Shown: piece by piece, positions 22,864 through 31,273 of the stretch
Position numbering within the stretch: the stretch's first letter is position 1
Layout: each line of letters starts with the position of its first letter
Position numbers and translations under genes: made by a program
Notes under the pieces: generated by a model
Told to the model about the DNA's origin: nothing
What the model saw: the letters and a program-made list of their open reading frames with translations, nothing else
The model's database searches: none
Source: a virus
Length of the DNA stretch: 64,000 bases
Reading direction: 5' to 3' (one strand)
Virus record (IMG/VR): IMGVR_UViG_3300047499_000102
Span: 1 to 64,000 of that record

Positions 22864-24150
22864 GTGGCACGAACAGGTACGAAGCCGGCGACTGAGCCGG
22901 ACGACAACGAGCCGATCGAGGGGGAGTTCGACAACGACCAGCCGGGCGGAGGCGCCGCCGTTGGCGCGCTCGCGACGGTGCGCGGCGGCGCGATGAAGAC
23001 GCAGACGAGCTACCACACCGCCATCGCGGTGCAGAAGCCGCGGTCGATGGCGATCTTCACCGCGAAGGTGGTCGAGGAGGCCGCGCTCTGCGGCGAGGAC
23101 TTCTACTTCGGATGGAAGCAGGGCGGGCAGCAGATCGAGGGCGTCACCATCGGCGGCGCGATGGTCATGCTCCGGCACTACGGCAATTGCGCCCTGGAAC
23201 TCGATCTGGTCGAGGAGGGGCCGAGCCACTGGATCTTCAAGGCGACCTTCATCGACTTGGAGAGCGGCATGTCCCTGCCGCGCCTCTTCCGGCAGCGCAA
23301 GGGCGAGAGTCACCAGAAGTCGGGCGGGGACGCCGAGCGCAACCTCGACATCGCCTTCCAGATCGCCCAGTCGAAGTGCTCTCGCAACGTGGTCCTTCGC
23401 GCGATGCCCGAGTGGCTCGTAAAGAAGGCGCTGGCGGCGGCCAAGGCAGCCGAGGTCGACGGACTGGCGAAGAAGCTGCCCGCGGCGATCGCCAAGAGCA
23501 AGGAGCTTTTCGAGAAGATGGGCGTCAAGCTCATCGACCTCGAGCGCTTCCTCGGGAGCGAAGACGGCAACCTGCCGGCGGCGAAGCCCGAGGCCACGTG
23601 GACGGCCAACGACACGCGCATCCTCGGCGCTCTCTACCGCGGCATCATCGCGCGCGAGACGAGCGTGCCGAAGTCGTTCCCGTGGACCGTCACCGAGAAG
23701 CAGGCGCCGACCGGGGAGGTGCCGCCCGCAGCTGGCGACGCCCCGCCGGCCTCGAAGCCCGAGCCGACGCCCACCGCCACGGCCGAGCAGGCGACGCCGA
23801 AGGTCGCCTGCGTCGTGTGCGGAAAGGAAGTCGGCCCCGCCGATGCCGTCTACACGGGCCAGGGGATGGCGTTCCGGCACGGGGGCTGCCCCATGCCTGC
23901 GGCCGCGATCGCCCAGACGCCCGCAGCAACGCCCGGCGCGCCCCCCGCGTCGACACCCCAGCCCACGCCGACGCCCGCAGCGCAGCCCGGCGCAGCGCCC
24001 GCGCATGGGGCCCAGGCCTCCCTCCCGGGGACACCCTCGGCGGCCGAGCCCCCGAAGGGCAAGGACCGCCGCCGACGGACCGAGGAGGGGCTCGAAGAGC
24101 CGCCCGAGGACCTGAAGCTCGCCGGGGACGAAGACCGCCCCATCAAGTAG
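22864..24150 (+). CDS. Putative recombination/ssDNA-annealing protein
   Basis: 428 residues, GTG with a strong RBS (aaggagg). The globular part (about residues 40-260) contains GEDFYFGWKQGG, HWIFKATFIDLESGMSLPRL and RNLDIAFQIAQSKCSRNVVL, a pattern I recall from phage proteins next to RecB-like exonucleases. The C-terminal 150 residues are a Pro/Ala linker interrupted by a small zinc-finger-like CVVCGKEVG ... HGGC. Pairing with the exonuclease at 24967 suggests a RecT/Rad52-like annealing role, which is inference. The upstream operator pair makes it the head of a sub-operon. Confidence 0.5.
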   Translation: MARTGTKPATEPDDNEPIEGEFDNDQPGGGAAVGALATVRGGAMKTQTSYHTAIAVQKPRSMAIFTAKVVEEAALCGEDFYFGWKQGGQQIEGVTIGGAMVMLRHYGNCALELDLVEEGPSHWIFKATFIDLESGMSLPRLFRQRKGESHQKSGGDAERNLDIAFQIAQSKCSRNVVLRAMPEWLVKKALAAAKAAEVDGLAKKLPAAIAKSKELFEKMGVKLIDLERFLGSEDGNLPAAKPEATWTANDTRILGALYRGIIARETSVPKSFPWTVTEKQAPTGEVPPAAGDAPPASKPEPTPTATAEQATPKVACVVCGKEVGPADAVYTGQGMAFRHGGCPMPAAAIAQTPAATPGAPPASTPQPTPTPAAQPGAAPAHGAQASLPGTPSAAEPPKGKDRRRRTEEGLEEPPEDLKLAGDEDRPIK

Positions 24151-24163
24151 GGCGCACCGCGTC

Positions 24164-24384
24164 ATGTCTACGCCCGCCGAGCGACTACCAGTCGCTCCCC
24201 CATGCCCAGGGGGGGGGGGCGCTGGCGCTGGAGCTGCATCCCCCGGAAGGACCGGCCGCTGACCGAGCGTCAGCGGTTCGTCCTTCGAGGCCAAGGGCGC
24301 CATCATCCGAGAGGGGCACGGTCACATCCGCATCCCCGGGGTACGTTGGCAGATGGTCCGCATCGAAGAAGGAGCGAAGTCTGA
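24164..24384 (+). pseudogene. Small gene broken around an 11-G run
   Basis: ATG at 24164 reads MSTPAERLPVAPPCP into a run of 11 G (24209-24219). Beyond it sensible stretches lie in two frames: ALALELHPPEGPAAD, then FEAKGAIIREGHGHIRIPG. The end at 24384 overlaps the next ATG. A miscounted homopolymer plus one more indel would explain this. Function unknown. Confidence 0.35.
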
Positions 24385-24635
24385 TGAGCAACGACGACTC
24401 GACGAAGAAGGCGCTGGAGGCGATCGCTGACGCCGCGGAGACGATGGCGAAGGAGCACGAGCACGGCACGTCCGGCGGCTGCGTCATCGGGCAGATCGCC
24501 TCGGGGCTCGGCGCCGCGGCGAGGCGACGCGCGGCCAGCTGCGCGAGCGGGCCCGCCCAGGTGGCGACCGAGAGGTATCGCACGACGTGGGAGCAGACCT
24601 TCGGCGGGCGCAAGGCCGTTCGGGGTGAAGCGTGA
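24384..24635 (+). CDS. Small unknown protein
   Basis: 83 residues, start MSNDDSTKKALEAIADAA with aaggag upstream. Acidic helical N-terminus, then CVIGQIASGLGAAARRRAA and a basic end. No family recognised. Confidence 0.5.
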   Translation: MSNDDSTKKALEAIADAAETMAKEHEHGTSGGCVIGQIASGLGAAARRRAASCASGPAQVATERYRTTWEQTFGGRKAVRGEA

Positions 24636-24970
24636 TGGGCACACGAGCCGAGGAGATGAACGAGGCGGCCGCCCGCGCCGTGGACGCCATCAAGCGAGAC
24701 CTGGGTGGCGAGGACCTGCGCTTCGTCGTCATCGTGACCAACCCGGGCCGCGATTGGGTCGGCATGAGCAGCAACGCGGACCTTGTCGACGTGAGAGCCA
24801 TTCTCGTCGCCGCGACGAAGGCCGCCGAGTGTGAGCCGTTGCCCACGCGCATCGTTCACAAGATCGCCGACGTGAAGAGCCGGACCGCCAAGTGTGGCGT
24901 CTTCCTGTTCGTCAGCGAGCGGCGTACCACGGTCGACGCGCAGGTCACGTGCCCGGGGTGCAGGTCGTGA
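24632..24970 (+). CDS. Unknown 112-residue protein
   Basis: GTG in a GTGA overlap, ATG at 24635 as alternative. RFVVIVTNPGRDWVGMSSN and DVRAILVAATKAAECEPL form an alpha/beta pattern; the C-terminus ends in TCPGCRS. No family recognised. It is coupled to the exonuclease gene. Confidence 0.55.
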   Translation: MMGTRAEEMNEAAARAVDAIKRDLGGEDLRFVVIVTNPGRDWVGMSSNADLVDVRAILVAATKAAECEPLPTRIVHKIADVKSRTAKCGVFLFVSERRTTVDAQVTCPGCRS

Positions 24971-26283
24971 CCTTCCGCATCCCCAGCAGCTCGTCTCTAC
25001 CCCTCGTCCATCAGTGCGGCGCGTCCTTCGCCATCCCGCACGGCGGCCGCGGTGGTAGCTCTCGCTCGCGCATGGGCGACGCCCTGCACGAGCACATGGA
25101 CACGCGCGCGAAGTACGGCGTGGGCGAGGCCATGCTGCTCTGCGACCAGATCGCCAAGCGCCACGAGCTGACGCCCCGCGAGACGTCGATCTTTCTCGCC
25201 CGGTGCAAGCACTTCGAGTGGAGCCCCCCCAGAGGCTCCTTCGGCGAGGTCGCGCTCGTGCTCCTCGAGGACGGCACCGTCGAGCGCATGATCGGTGGCA
25301 AGGGCTCCTACACCTGGCCGGCGAACGCCGTCACGGGCGGCACGCTCGACCTGATGTGGAGCGAGCCCGAGCCGCTCGACCTGTCCGACCCGGAGCACCC
25401 ACGCTGCCCGCCAGGGTCCGTGCTATGGGTGCCCGACGTGAAGAGCGGAGAGGAGACGTACGTCGAGCCGGTCGAGCACAACTTCCAGATCCTCACCAAC
25501 GCGCTGCTCGCCGCCCGCTGGACCGGAGCTCGACGCGTTGCCCCGGGCGTCCTCTTCTGGCGCAAGGGCATGGGCGAGTGGGACCTGCCGCTCACCGACG
25601 ACGGCAAGCTCCTGCCCTGGGGCGAGGCCGACATGCGACGGCACGAGCGGCAGGTACGCGCCGACATGGACAACGTCCGCGAGCAGCAGCGCAAGGCGCT
25701 CGCCGGCGAGCCGCTCGACATGGTCGATGGGCCCTGGTGCGAGTGGTGCCCGGCGCGCGCGCGCTGCAGCGTGCACACCGCCCAGCTCAAGATGCTGGCG
25801 ACCGGCGAGATGGCCAAGGTCGGCGACGCCCCCCTCACCGAGCAGGAGCGCACGTGGGTCGCCGACCGCCTGGGCGCCTTCGAGCGCGTCGGCAAGGCCC
25901 TGCGCGACGTGCTGCGCGCCGACGTCGAGGCCAGCGGCCGCGCCATCATTATGAGCAATGGAAATGTCTGGGGGCCATACGACAAGCCCACCAAGAGCAT
26001 CCTCGTCGAGCAGGCGCTGCCCATCCTGCAGGAGGAGCTCGGCGAGCACGCCGCCGAGGTCGTGCAGCGGTCGATCTCGAAGGAGTCGATCGAGGACGTC
26101 GTTCGCGCGATGCACCAGGAGCAGGGCGTGAAGAAGCAACTCGGCTCCACCGTGCGTCGCATCTTCGCCAAGTTCGGCGAGGCCGGCGCGCTGCTCGAGG
26201 AGCCCAAGACCGTCTTCGGCGCGCACAAGCCGAGGGTGGACACCGTCGTGCACGATCCGAACATCGAGGACCTCGACGAATGA
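24967..26283 (+). CDS. Cas4/AddB-like PD-(D/E)XK exonuclease with Fe-S cysteines
   Basis: 438 residues, GTG in a GTGA overlap. Nuclease residues: Asp128 in GGTLDLMW, Asp157-x-Lys159 in VPDVKSG, and Gln174 in the helix HNFQILTNALLAAR. Cysteines at 17, 258, 261 and 267 (WCEWCPARARC) reproduce the one-plus-three spacing of the 4Fe-4S cluster in Cas4 and AddB. The C-terminal 160 residues are a separate helical domain. It likely resects DNA ends for recombination with the protein at 22864. Confidence 0.8.
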   Translation: MTFRIPSSSSLPLVHQCGASFAIPHGGRGGSSRSRMGDALHEHMDTRAKYGVGEAMLLCDQIAKRHELTPRETSIFLARCKHFEWSPPRGSFGEVALVLLEDGTVERMIGGKGSYTWPANAVTGGTLDLMWSEPEPLDLSDPEHPRCPPGSVLWVPDVKSGEETYVEPVEHNFQILTNALLAARWTGARRVAPGVLFWRKGMGEWDLPLTDDGKLLPWGEADMRRHERQVRADMDNVREQQRKALAGEPLDMVDGPWCEWCPARARCSVHTAQLKMLATGEMAKVGDAPLTEQERTWVADRLGAFERVGKALRDVLRADVEASGRAIIMSNGNVWGPYDKPTKSILVEQALPILQEELGEHAAEVVQRSISKESIEDVVRAMHQEQGVKKQLGSTVRRIFAKFGEAGALLEEPKTVFGAHKPRVDTVVHDPNIEDLDE

Positions 26284-26879
26284 GCAAGTCGCACACCGCG
26301 AAGGAAGCATCTGGGGCGGAGATGAAGTCGGTGCTGCGTAAGCTCGGCATCCTGGCCGAGGCGATCGGGCAGCGACCGCTGACCGTTCCGACCGACGACG
26401 GCGAAGGCGTTGCGCTGGAGACCACCGTGGCCGTGCTCGCCCAGGCGATGTCGCTCATCGAGCGCCAGTACCACACGATCCACAAGGGCCCCCGCTTCGT
26501 GAAGCTCGAGGCGATACCAGACTCCGGCGGTCGACCGGGAGAGTTGTACGCCCTCGACGACCGCGGACGCGTCTTCGTCCACGCCTGCAACTGCGAGTTC
26601 GGCGACATCACGCCGTGGGCGCGCAAGGCGTCCGAGGAACTCGCACGCGTCCAGGCCGACCACGCGCGGCGCAACCGACACGACTGGCGCGTCCTGCTCC
26701 TCACGCCGGCGGCCGTCAGCACCGAGTGGTTTTCCGACTACGTGCACGGGCACGCGCTCGTGATGCCGCTGTCGCCGCGGGTGACCTTCGTGGGGCACGA
26801 GCACGCCTTCCCCAAGGATCTCAGCTTGTCCATTTACGGCGAGGCGCCAGGCTTCGCACCCTGGCGCTGGAAATCGTGA
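26280..26879 (+). CDS. Dam-like N6-adenine methyltransferase fold without catalytic motif
   Basis: 199 residues in ATGA overlap. The C-terminal part WRVLLLTPAAVSTEWFSDYV, then RVTFVGHEHAFPKDLSLSIY resembles the end of phage Dam-type N6-adenine methyltransferases (LLPARTDTxWFH ... FxxGRLRF ... FPS). The NPPY/DPPW catalytic motif that should precede it is absent; the N-terminal half has another content (an acidic beta-rich part). It may be a non-catalytic or divergent member. Confidence 0.45.
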   Translation: MSKSHTAKEASGAEMKSVLRKLGILAEAIGQRPLTVPTDDGEGVALETTVAVLAQAMSLIERQYHTIHKGPRFVKLEAIPDSGGRPGELYALDDRGRVFVHACNCEFGDITPWARKASEELARVQADHARRNRHDWRVLLLTPAAVSTEWFSDYVHGHALVMPLSPRVTFVGHEHAFPKDLSLSIYGEAPGFAPWRWKS

Positions 26880-26939
26880 GTCGTGCGAAACGACGAAAAC
26901 GAACTTGCGCTGTGGCCACGCTGGTGCATCACTATCTCT

Positions 26940-26957
26940 GTCAGCGCGTAAGCTGAC
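26940..26957 (+). other. Small dyad upstream of gene at 26973
   Basis: GTCAGC (26940-26945) and GCTGAC (26952-26957), perfect 6-bp arms with a 6-nt spacer, just before the gaggagg RBS in the 93-bp gap 26880-26972. It could be an operator or a translational hairpin. Nothing else is seen in the gap. Confidence 0.35.
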
Positions 26958-26972
26958 GAGGAGGATGGGACG

Positions 26973-27191
26973 ATGCATATGCACATCACGATGGCAGCGG
27001 CGGTGGCCGCGTACCGGGCCGGCAACGATCGCGGCGAGGGTTACGCGCCGTACACCGACGAGGACGAGTCCCTGGTGTCCGCGCTGCTCGGCCGTCTCCA
27101 GGCAGCCGATCACCCGGCGTGGGGCGACGATTGGAGCGAGTGGCTGGACGCGACGGCCGAGCCGATCGCCCGTGAGCTGGTGCTGCCGTGA
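26973..27191 (+). CDS. Small acidic protein
   Basis: 72 residues, strong RBS (gaggagg). Start MHMHITMAAAVAAYRAGNDR; the rest is acidic (TDEDESLVSALLGRL). No family recognised. GTGA overlap with the next gene. Confidence 0.55.
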   Translation: MHMHITMAAAVAAYRAGNDRGEGYAPYTDEDESLVSALLGRLQAADHPAWGDDWSEWLDATAEPIARELVLP

Positions 27192-27388
27192 GCGCCACCG
27201 TCGACACCACCCAGATCCGCTGGAGCGACGACGAGGCCCACGCACTCGACGTCGGCGCCGTCAGACTCGCAGGATTGCTCGGCCGCCCGTGCACTCGGGT
27301 CGAGTTGATAAAATTGCTCGTGCGCGCATGGGCCGCGGAGATGAGGCCGGAATCGATGGTCGAGGGAAAGATGGAGAATGGGAAATGA
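27188..27388 (+). CDS. Small helical protein
   Basis: 66 residues, GTG start. IRWSDDEAHALDVGAVRLAG then VELIKLLVRAWAAEM could be an RHH-like helix pair, but no beta strand is clear. No family assigned. Confidence 0.5.
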   Translation: MSATVDTTQIRWSDDEAHALDVGAVRLAGLLGRPCTRVELIKLLVRAWAAEMRPESMVEGKMENGK

Positions 27389-27558
27389 CTCACCCGTGGA
27401 GGCAACGAGCAACGCGACGGAAATGCGTCACGCCGGGGTGTGGGCGCTCGGCAGCTGAGGGGCGCGAACACTGCGTGCTGTGTCGTGTTGCGGACCCTAC
27501 GACCGCTGTCTGCACTCGCGGCGCAGACCTGGCCGAGCAGCGCCGGAGGAAGACGTGA
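27385..27558 (+). CDS. Small zinc-finger-like protein
   Basis: 57 residues in ATGA overlap. KCVTPGCGRSAAEGREHCVL then C gives a C-x4-C ... C-x2-C zinc-finger pattern within a basic protein. No family recognised. Confidence 0.55.
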   Translation: MTHPWRQRATRRKCVTPGCGRSAAEGREHCVLCRVADPTTAVCTRGADLAEQRRRKT

Positions 27559-27728
27559 GCCGCTCAGGCCCCAACATCCGCGACGGCGAGCGCAAGCGCC
27601 CGCCCGTCCGCATCACCCTCTCGCGGGAGACAATCGACCGGCTGGACGAGATCGCCAGGGCGCGCGGGACGACGCGATCCGGCGCCGTAGAGCAGCTCGT
27701 GCGCAACGCGCGATTGGGCGAGCGGTAG
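27555..27728 (+). CDS. Ribbon-helix-helix protein
   Basis: 57 residues, GTG start. PPVRITLSRETIDRLDEIAR followed by TTRSGAVEQLVRNARL is a clean strand-helix-helix of the CopG/Arc type. Third RHH-like protein in the window; likely a regulator, target unknown. Confidence 0.7.
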   Translation: MSRSGPNIRDGERKRPPVRITLSRETIDRLDEIARARGTTRSGAVEQLVRNARLGER

Positions 27729-27732
27729 ATCG

Positions 27733-28161
27733 ATGACGACCTACTTGCTGAGCGACGGAAACAGTGAAGAGTACATCCAAGCGGCGGATCTCGCGGATGC
27801 GCGCCGCCAAGCGGAAGCCTGGGTGCGCGCCGGCGACTGGAACGAACCCGAAGAAACGATTTGGATCCGCGTGGTGATCAGCCAGGACGGCGAGCACGCC
27901 GACTCGGTGACGGTGGCGATCGATCCGACGGAGCCCGCATGCTCTAACTACGAGGATCACGACTGGCGATCGCCTTACGCGCTCCTCGTCTGGGGTCACG
28001 GCGGCGGCGGCGTCGTCATCCACGAAGTGTGCGTGCAGTGCGGCTGCAAGCGCACCACGGACACGTGGGCGCAAGATCGCAGCACGGGCGAGCAGGGACT
28101 GACGTCGGTCAGCTACCAGCCCAAGGCGTACTCGGCGGACGAGATCGGCAGGGCGCTGTGA
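27733..28161 (+). CDS. Unknown protein with CxxC and TGEQGL motif
   Basis: 142 residues. The N-terminal half is alpha/beta (MTTYLLSDGNSEEYIQAADL); the C-terminal half has VCVQCGCKRTTDTWAQDRST and GEQGLTSVSYQ, a small conserved domain seen in bacteria and archaea (recalled, name not known). Probably a metal-binding domain. Confidence 0.55.
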   Translation: MTTYLLSDGNSEEYIQAADLADARRQAEAWVRAGDWNEPEETIWIRVVISQDGEHADSVTVAIDPTEPACSNYEDHDWRSPYALLVWGHGGGGVVIHEVCVQCGCKRTTDTWAQDRSTGEQGLTSVSYQPKAYSADEIGRAL

Positions 28162-28481
28162 GCGCAGAGGACACGCGTCGCTGGCGTCTGGCCAACCCGG
28201 AGCGAGCGAAGGAGCAGGCGCGCCGCGCCACGGCTCGCTATCGGCAGGCTCACCCGGAGCGGGCAGCGGCAAGTATAGCCGCATGGAAAGCCCATAACCG
28301 CGAGCTGGTGCGTGCGGCTGAGCGCAGGTATCAACGTCGGCATCCCGAAAAGCAACGAGAGAAGCTCTGGCGTCGCGCTTTACGTGTCTACGCTTCGCGC
28401 GGCGCCCTCTGGGGCTGCATCGATCCGCGCAGTCGCTGGGCGATAAGCGCGGCAAGGCCTGCAAGGGCGGTGACGTCGTGA
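28158..28481 (+). CDS. Basic helical-repeat protein, HNH-associated type
   Basis: 107 residues, GTG start. Repeated segments (WRLANPERAKEQARR, YRQAHPERAAASIA, YQRRHPEKQREKLW) are the N-P/H-P-E-R/K helical repeats usually found ahead of HNH or endonuclease-VII-type domains in phage proteins. No nuclease domain follows, so this may be a stand-alone or truncated copy. Confidence 0.5.
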   Translation: MSAEDTRRWRLANPERAKEQARRATARYRQAHPERAAASIAAWKAHNRELVRAAERRYQRRHPEKQREKLWRRALRVYASRGALWGCIDPRSRWAISAARPARAVTS

Positions 28482-28895
28482 GCCGCGCCGTGGTTCGCAC
28501 CAAGGCATCCTTCAAGGCGCTCGTGGAGGCCAAGCTCGAGGAGCTGGGCAGCAGGCGCTCGCCTGTACCGATCGACGTCCCTGCGGGGCAAGAGTTTCCG
28601 GGGCCGTGTGTCCTGTGCGGCAAGCAGACGGAGGAGGAAGAGAACGCGGAGCACTTGGAGAGCATCCGGCGACGATGGGGAGGGGCAGCCGTCGATGCTC
28701 GCGGAGACGTGGGACGCGCGGGTGGACCCCAAAGGGTGGCTCATCAGCGAAGCCTCCGGCTGGCCCTCTTCGGAGGGCCGTCGAAGCCTGCGCCTCGCCA
28801 GGGAAAGCACCGTTATTTCCTTTCCGGCAAGAGCCCCGCGCTGGGGCGCAGACTTCGGCGGGAGCCGACAACGAAAGGGAGGCGAAGATGGATAA
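28478..28895 (+). CDS. Unknown protein, frameshifted near 28668
   Basis: First part: KASFKALVEAKLEELGSRRS and GPCVLCGKQTEEEENAEHLE in the frame of the GTG at 28478. Second part, one frame over: GDDGEGQPSMLAETWDARVD and PKGWLISEASGWPSSEG to the stop at 28893-28895. A single indel near 28663-28675 joins them into about 138 residues. Function unknown. Confidence 0.45.
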
Positions 28896-28959
28896 AAAAG
28901 CGTTTCACTGGGGCCGTCAGCGTCGCCAGCGTGGCCGGCAAACCGATCACGATCGGTGA
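28888..28959 (+). CDS. Very small basic ORF
   Basis: 23 codons, MDKKAFHWGRQRRQRGRQT then DHDR, with gggagg upstream and a GTGA junction to the next gene. Supported by RBS and coupling only. Confidence 0.3.
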   Translation: MDKKAFHWGRQRRQRGRQTDHDR

Positions 28960-29090
28960 CGCTCACGCTGACTACCCCGGAGCCCATCACTGCGCTGTCG
29001 CGTAGAGCCGTCGCGCAGATGACCCCCGCCCTCGCTCGCGGCCTCGCCCAGCTGCTCAACGCAGCGGCCGACCGCGCGGAGGCGCTCTGA
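28956..29090 (+). CDS. Small helical protein
   Basis: 44 residues, GTG start overlapping the previous stop and a TGATG junction to the next gene. [20 protein letters not shown] followed by [20 protein letters not shown]. No family recognised. Confidence 0.5.
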   Translation: MTLTLTTPEPITALSRRAVAQMTPALARGLAQLLNAAADRAEAL

Positions 29091-29326
29091 TGGGCACCGT
29101 CACCCGCTCCGCCGTCATCGCCGTGCTGCGAACGGTTCGCGACGGTCAGCGCCCGCCGTGCGACACCGTGCCGCAGATCGACGCCATCACGGCCGCCATC
29201 GGCATGGGCTGGCTCGAGACCGACGACGGGGAGAAGCACCTGCGCAGGTGGCGCCTGGAGCTCACCGACGAGGGGCGCAAGCAGGCGGGGCCGGTGCTAC
29301 GGTTGATCGCTGGGGGGCGGGGATGA
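29090..29326 (+). CDS. Winged-helix-like small protein
   Basis: 78 residues. [35 protein letters not shown] and a [17 protein letters not shown] end resemble a small winged-helix domain (the L-T-x-x-G after the last strand is typical). DNA binding is inferred. Confidence 0.5.
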   Translation: MGTVTRSAVIAVLRTVRDGQRPPCDTVPQIDAITAAIGMGWLETDDGEKHLRRWRLELTDEGRKQAGPVLRLIAGGRG

Positions 29327-29373
29327 TGCTGACACCCGTGCGCCCGTCATTTTCGGAACGTGAAAGGACAACC

Positions 29374-30603
29374 ATGAGGATTGCAGCAGACGAGCTGAAG
29401 ACCATGCTGGAGCAGCACAAGCTCTGGAGAGATAGCGGTGGGGATCGTGGCGCACGCGCGAACCTCGCACGCGCGGACCTCGCAGGCGCGGACCTCGCAC
29501 GCGCGGACCTCGCACGCGCGGACCTCGCAGACGCGTACCTCGCAGGCGCGGACCTCGCAGGCGCGGACCTCGCAGGCGCGGACCTCGCAGGCGCGAACCT
29601 CGCAGACGCGAACCTCGCAGACGCGTACCTCGCAGGCGCGGACCTCGCAGACGCGAACCTCGCAGGCGCGAACCTCGCAGACGCGTACCTCGCAGACGCG
29701 TACCTCGCAGGCGCGAACCTCGCAGGCGCGGACCTCGCAGGCGCGAACCTCGCAGGCGCGGACCTCGCAGGCGCGGACCTCGCACGCGCGGACCTCGCAG
29801 GCGCGGACCTCGCAGGCGCGGACCTCGCAGGCGCGGACCTCGCACGCGCGGACCTCGCACGCGCGGACCTCGCACGCGCGGACCTCGCACGCGCGGACCT
29901 CGCAGGCGCGAACCTCGCAGACGCGGACCTCGCAGACGCGTACCTCGCAGGCGCGAACCTCGCAGACGCGAACCTCGCAGGCGCGAACCTCGCAGACGCG
30001 GACCTCGCAGACGCGTACCTCGCACGCGCGGACCTCGCAGGCGCGTACCTCGCAGGCGCGAACCTCGCAGGCGCGAACCTCGCAGACGCGGACCTCGCAG
30101 ACGCGTACCTCGCAGACGCGAACCTCGCACGCGCGAACCTCGCAGACGCGTACCTCGCAGACGCGTACCTCGCAGGCGCGAGAAACAGGCCCGCGTCGCT
30201 GGCCGACCACAAAGATCCCGAGACGCCATATGTGCGATCGGGGCGAGCGACGACTCCCGAGGCGCGACGGGCAGAACGCCTGGCCTCAGCGCAGCGGTAT
30301 CGCGAGCATCATCCCAAGGTGCCCGTTGTGGAGCGACTGGACGCGAAGATCCTCGACGCCGTATCTCTGCCTGGCAACGCGCTCAACATGGGCGACTGGC
30401 ACACGTGCGAGACGACACACTGCCGAGGTGGCTGGGCGGTGCATCTGGCGGGTGAGGCCGGGTACGCGCTGGAGGCCGAGTTGGGCTCCGCTGAGTCGGC
30501 AGCGCGAGCCATCTACCGCGCGAGCACCGGACGTGCGCCGCACTTCTACGCGACCAACGAGCGGGCACTGGAGGACATCAGGCGGTGTGCGGCAGAGCAC
30601 TGA
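29374..30603 (+). CDS. Pentapeptide-repeat protein with phage C-terminal domain
   Basis: 409 residues, start [18 protein letters not shown] after an RBS-like gaaagga. Residues about 27-270 are uninterrupted A(D/N/Y)L-A-(G/D/R) units, the A(D/N)LxX repeat of right-handed beta-helix proteins; Qnr and MfpA of this fold mimic DNA and bind gyrase. The C-terminal 130 residues ([33 protein letters not shown]) form a conserved-looking domain I recall with repeat proteins in phages. Position within the early operon suggests an intracellular role. Confidence 0.85.
   Translation: MRIAADELKTMLEQHKLWRDSGGDRGARANLARADLAGADLARADLARADLADAYLAGADLAGADLAGADLAGANLADANLADAYLAGADLADANLAGANLADAYLADAYLAGANLAGADLAGANLAGADLAGADLARADLAGADLAGADLAGADLARADLARADLARADLARADLAGANLADADLADAYLAGANLADANLAGANLADADLADAYLARADLAGAYLAGANLAGANLADADLADAYLADANLARANLADAYLADAYLAGARNRPASLADHKDPETPYVRSGRATTPEARRAERLASAQRYREHHPKVPVVERLDAKILDAVSLPGNALNMGDWHTCETTHCRGGWAVHLAGEAGYALEAELGSAESAARAIYRASTGRAPHFYATNERALEDIRRCAAEH
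29455..30180 (+). repeat. About 48 near-identical 15-bp coding repeats
   Basis: Unit GCGGACCTCGCAGGC with changes confined almost to two positions (gGAC/AAC/TAC and GGC/GAC/CGC). The uniformity keeps all three frames on the minus strand, and several on the plus strand, open; those readings are artefacts. It is a tandem expansion inside the gene at 29374. Confidence 0.9.
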
Positions 30604-30638
30604 CACCCATGCGCCCGAGCAAGTAGGAGGCAACCGAG

Positions 30639-31247
30639 ATGAGCGATCGAATGCTGAAGGTCAAGGCGTGCGAGCACACGAGCCGCACTCTGGTGTTCTC
30701 GTCGGGCGAGGACGCCCCCGGTAAGTCGCTGGACACCTGCGAGCAGTGCAACACGTGTGGGGCGGTGATCCACGACTACCGCCACGGGGGCGGACTGCGC
30801 TCCCCGAACTACCCGATCGTGCGCGAGTCGCCGCTACTCAAGCCGTTCCTCGCGGTGTGCCAACAACTCATCGAGGCTGAGCGCGCCCTGGCCGGTCGAG
30901 GAATGTCGCTCACGCCGGACCTCGACATGATCCGACTCGCGAAGGAGAACGAGCGGCTTCGTCTGGACCTGGACGTGGCCGAGTCACGCAAGTCCGACGT
31001 CATCCGTCGGCTCGTCGAGGACGGCGACCGGATGCGATTGGTCCTGCACGATCTGGCGTTCGCGGCGCCGCACGTACTCGACGAGCACCGCGACCAGCGG
31101 GGGTGGCTGGGGCCGGCTGCGTGGGGCAAGTACGTCGCGCGCGTGCAGAAGATGGCGGGCGGCGCCATCCGGCGCCCACCAACGGACCTGGTCGCGAGCG
31201 AGGCACCTCCGCTGCGCCCGATCCGCGACGAGGAACCGGAGACCTGA
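30639..31247 (+). CDS. Unknown protein with N-terminal Cys motif and coiled coil
   Basis: 202 residues, strong RBS (taggagg). CEHTSRTL and CEQCNTCGAVIHDY (residues about 11-48) form a zinc-like module; a later coiled coil (RLAKENERLRLDLDVAESR) follows, and a C-terminal WLGPAAWGKYVARVQKM. No family recognised. Confidence 0.55.
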   Translation: MSDRMLKVKACEHTSRTLVFSSGEDAPGKSLDTCEQCNTCGAVIHDYRHGGGLRSPNYPIVRESPLLKPFLAVCQQLIEAERALAGRGMSLTPDLDMIRLAKENERLRLDLDVAESRKSDVIRRLVEDGDRMRLVLHDLAFAAPHVLDEHRDQRGWLGPAAWGKYVARVQKMAGGAIRRPPTDLVASEAPPLRPIRDEEPET

Positions 31248-31273
31248 CGAGATGCGGACCTTCATCAGATCTC

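Noticed and set aside
29455-30180. CRISPR-like direct repeats
   Set aside because: Units are contiguous 15-bp coding repeats without spacers; no cas genes in the window. The Cas4-like nuclease fits phage recombination.
29262-30229. Long open frames on both strands across 29.3-30.2 kb rich in Arg-Gly-Ser, Ala-Arg or Glu-Val-Arg-Ala repeats
   Set aside because: They are produced by the 15-bp tandem repeat of the pentapeptide gene; the coding frame is the one with A(D/N)LxX units and a natural C-terminal domain.
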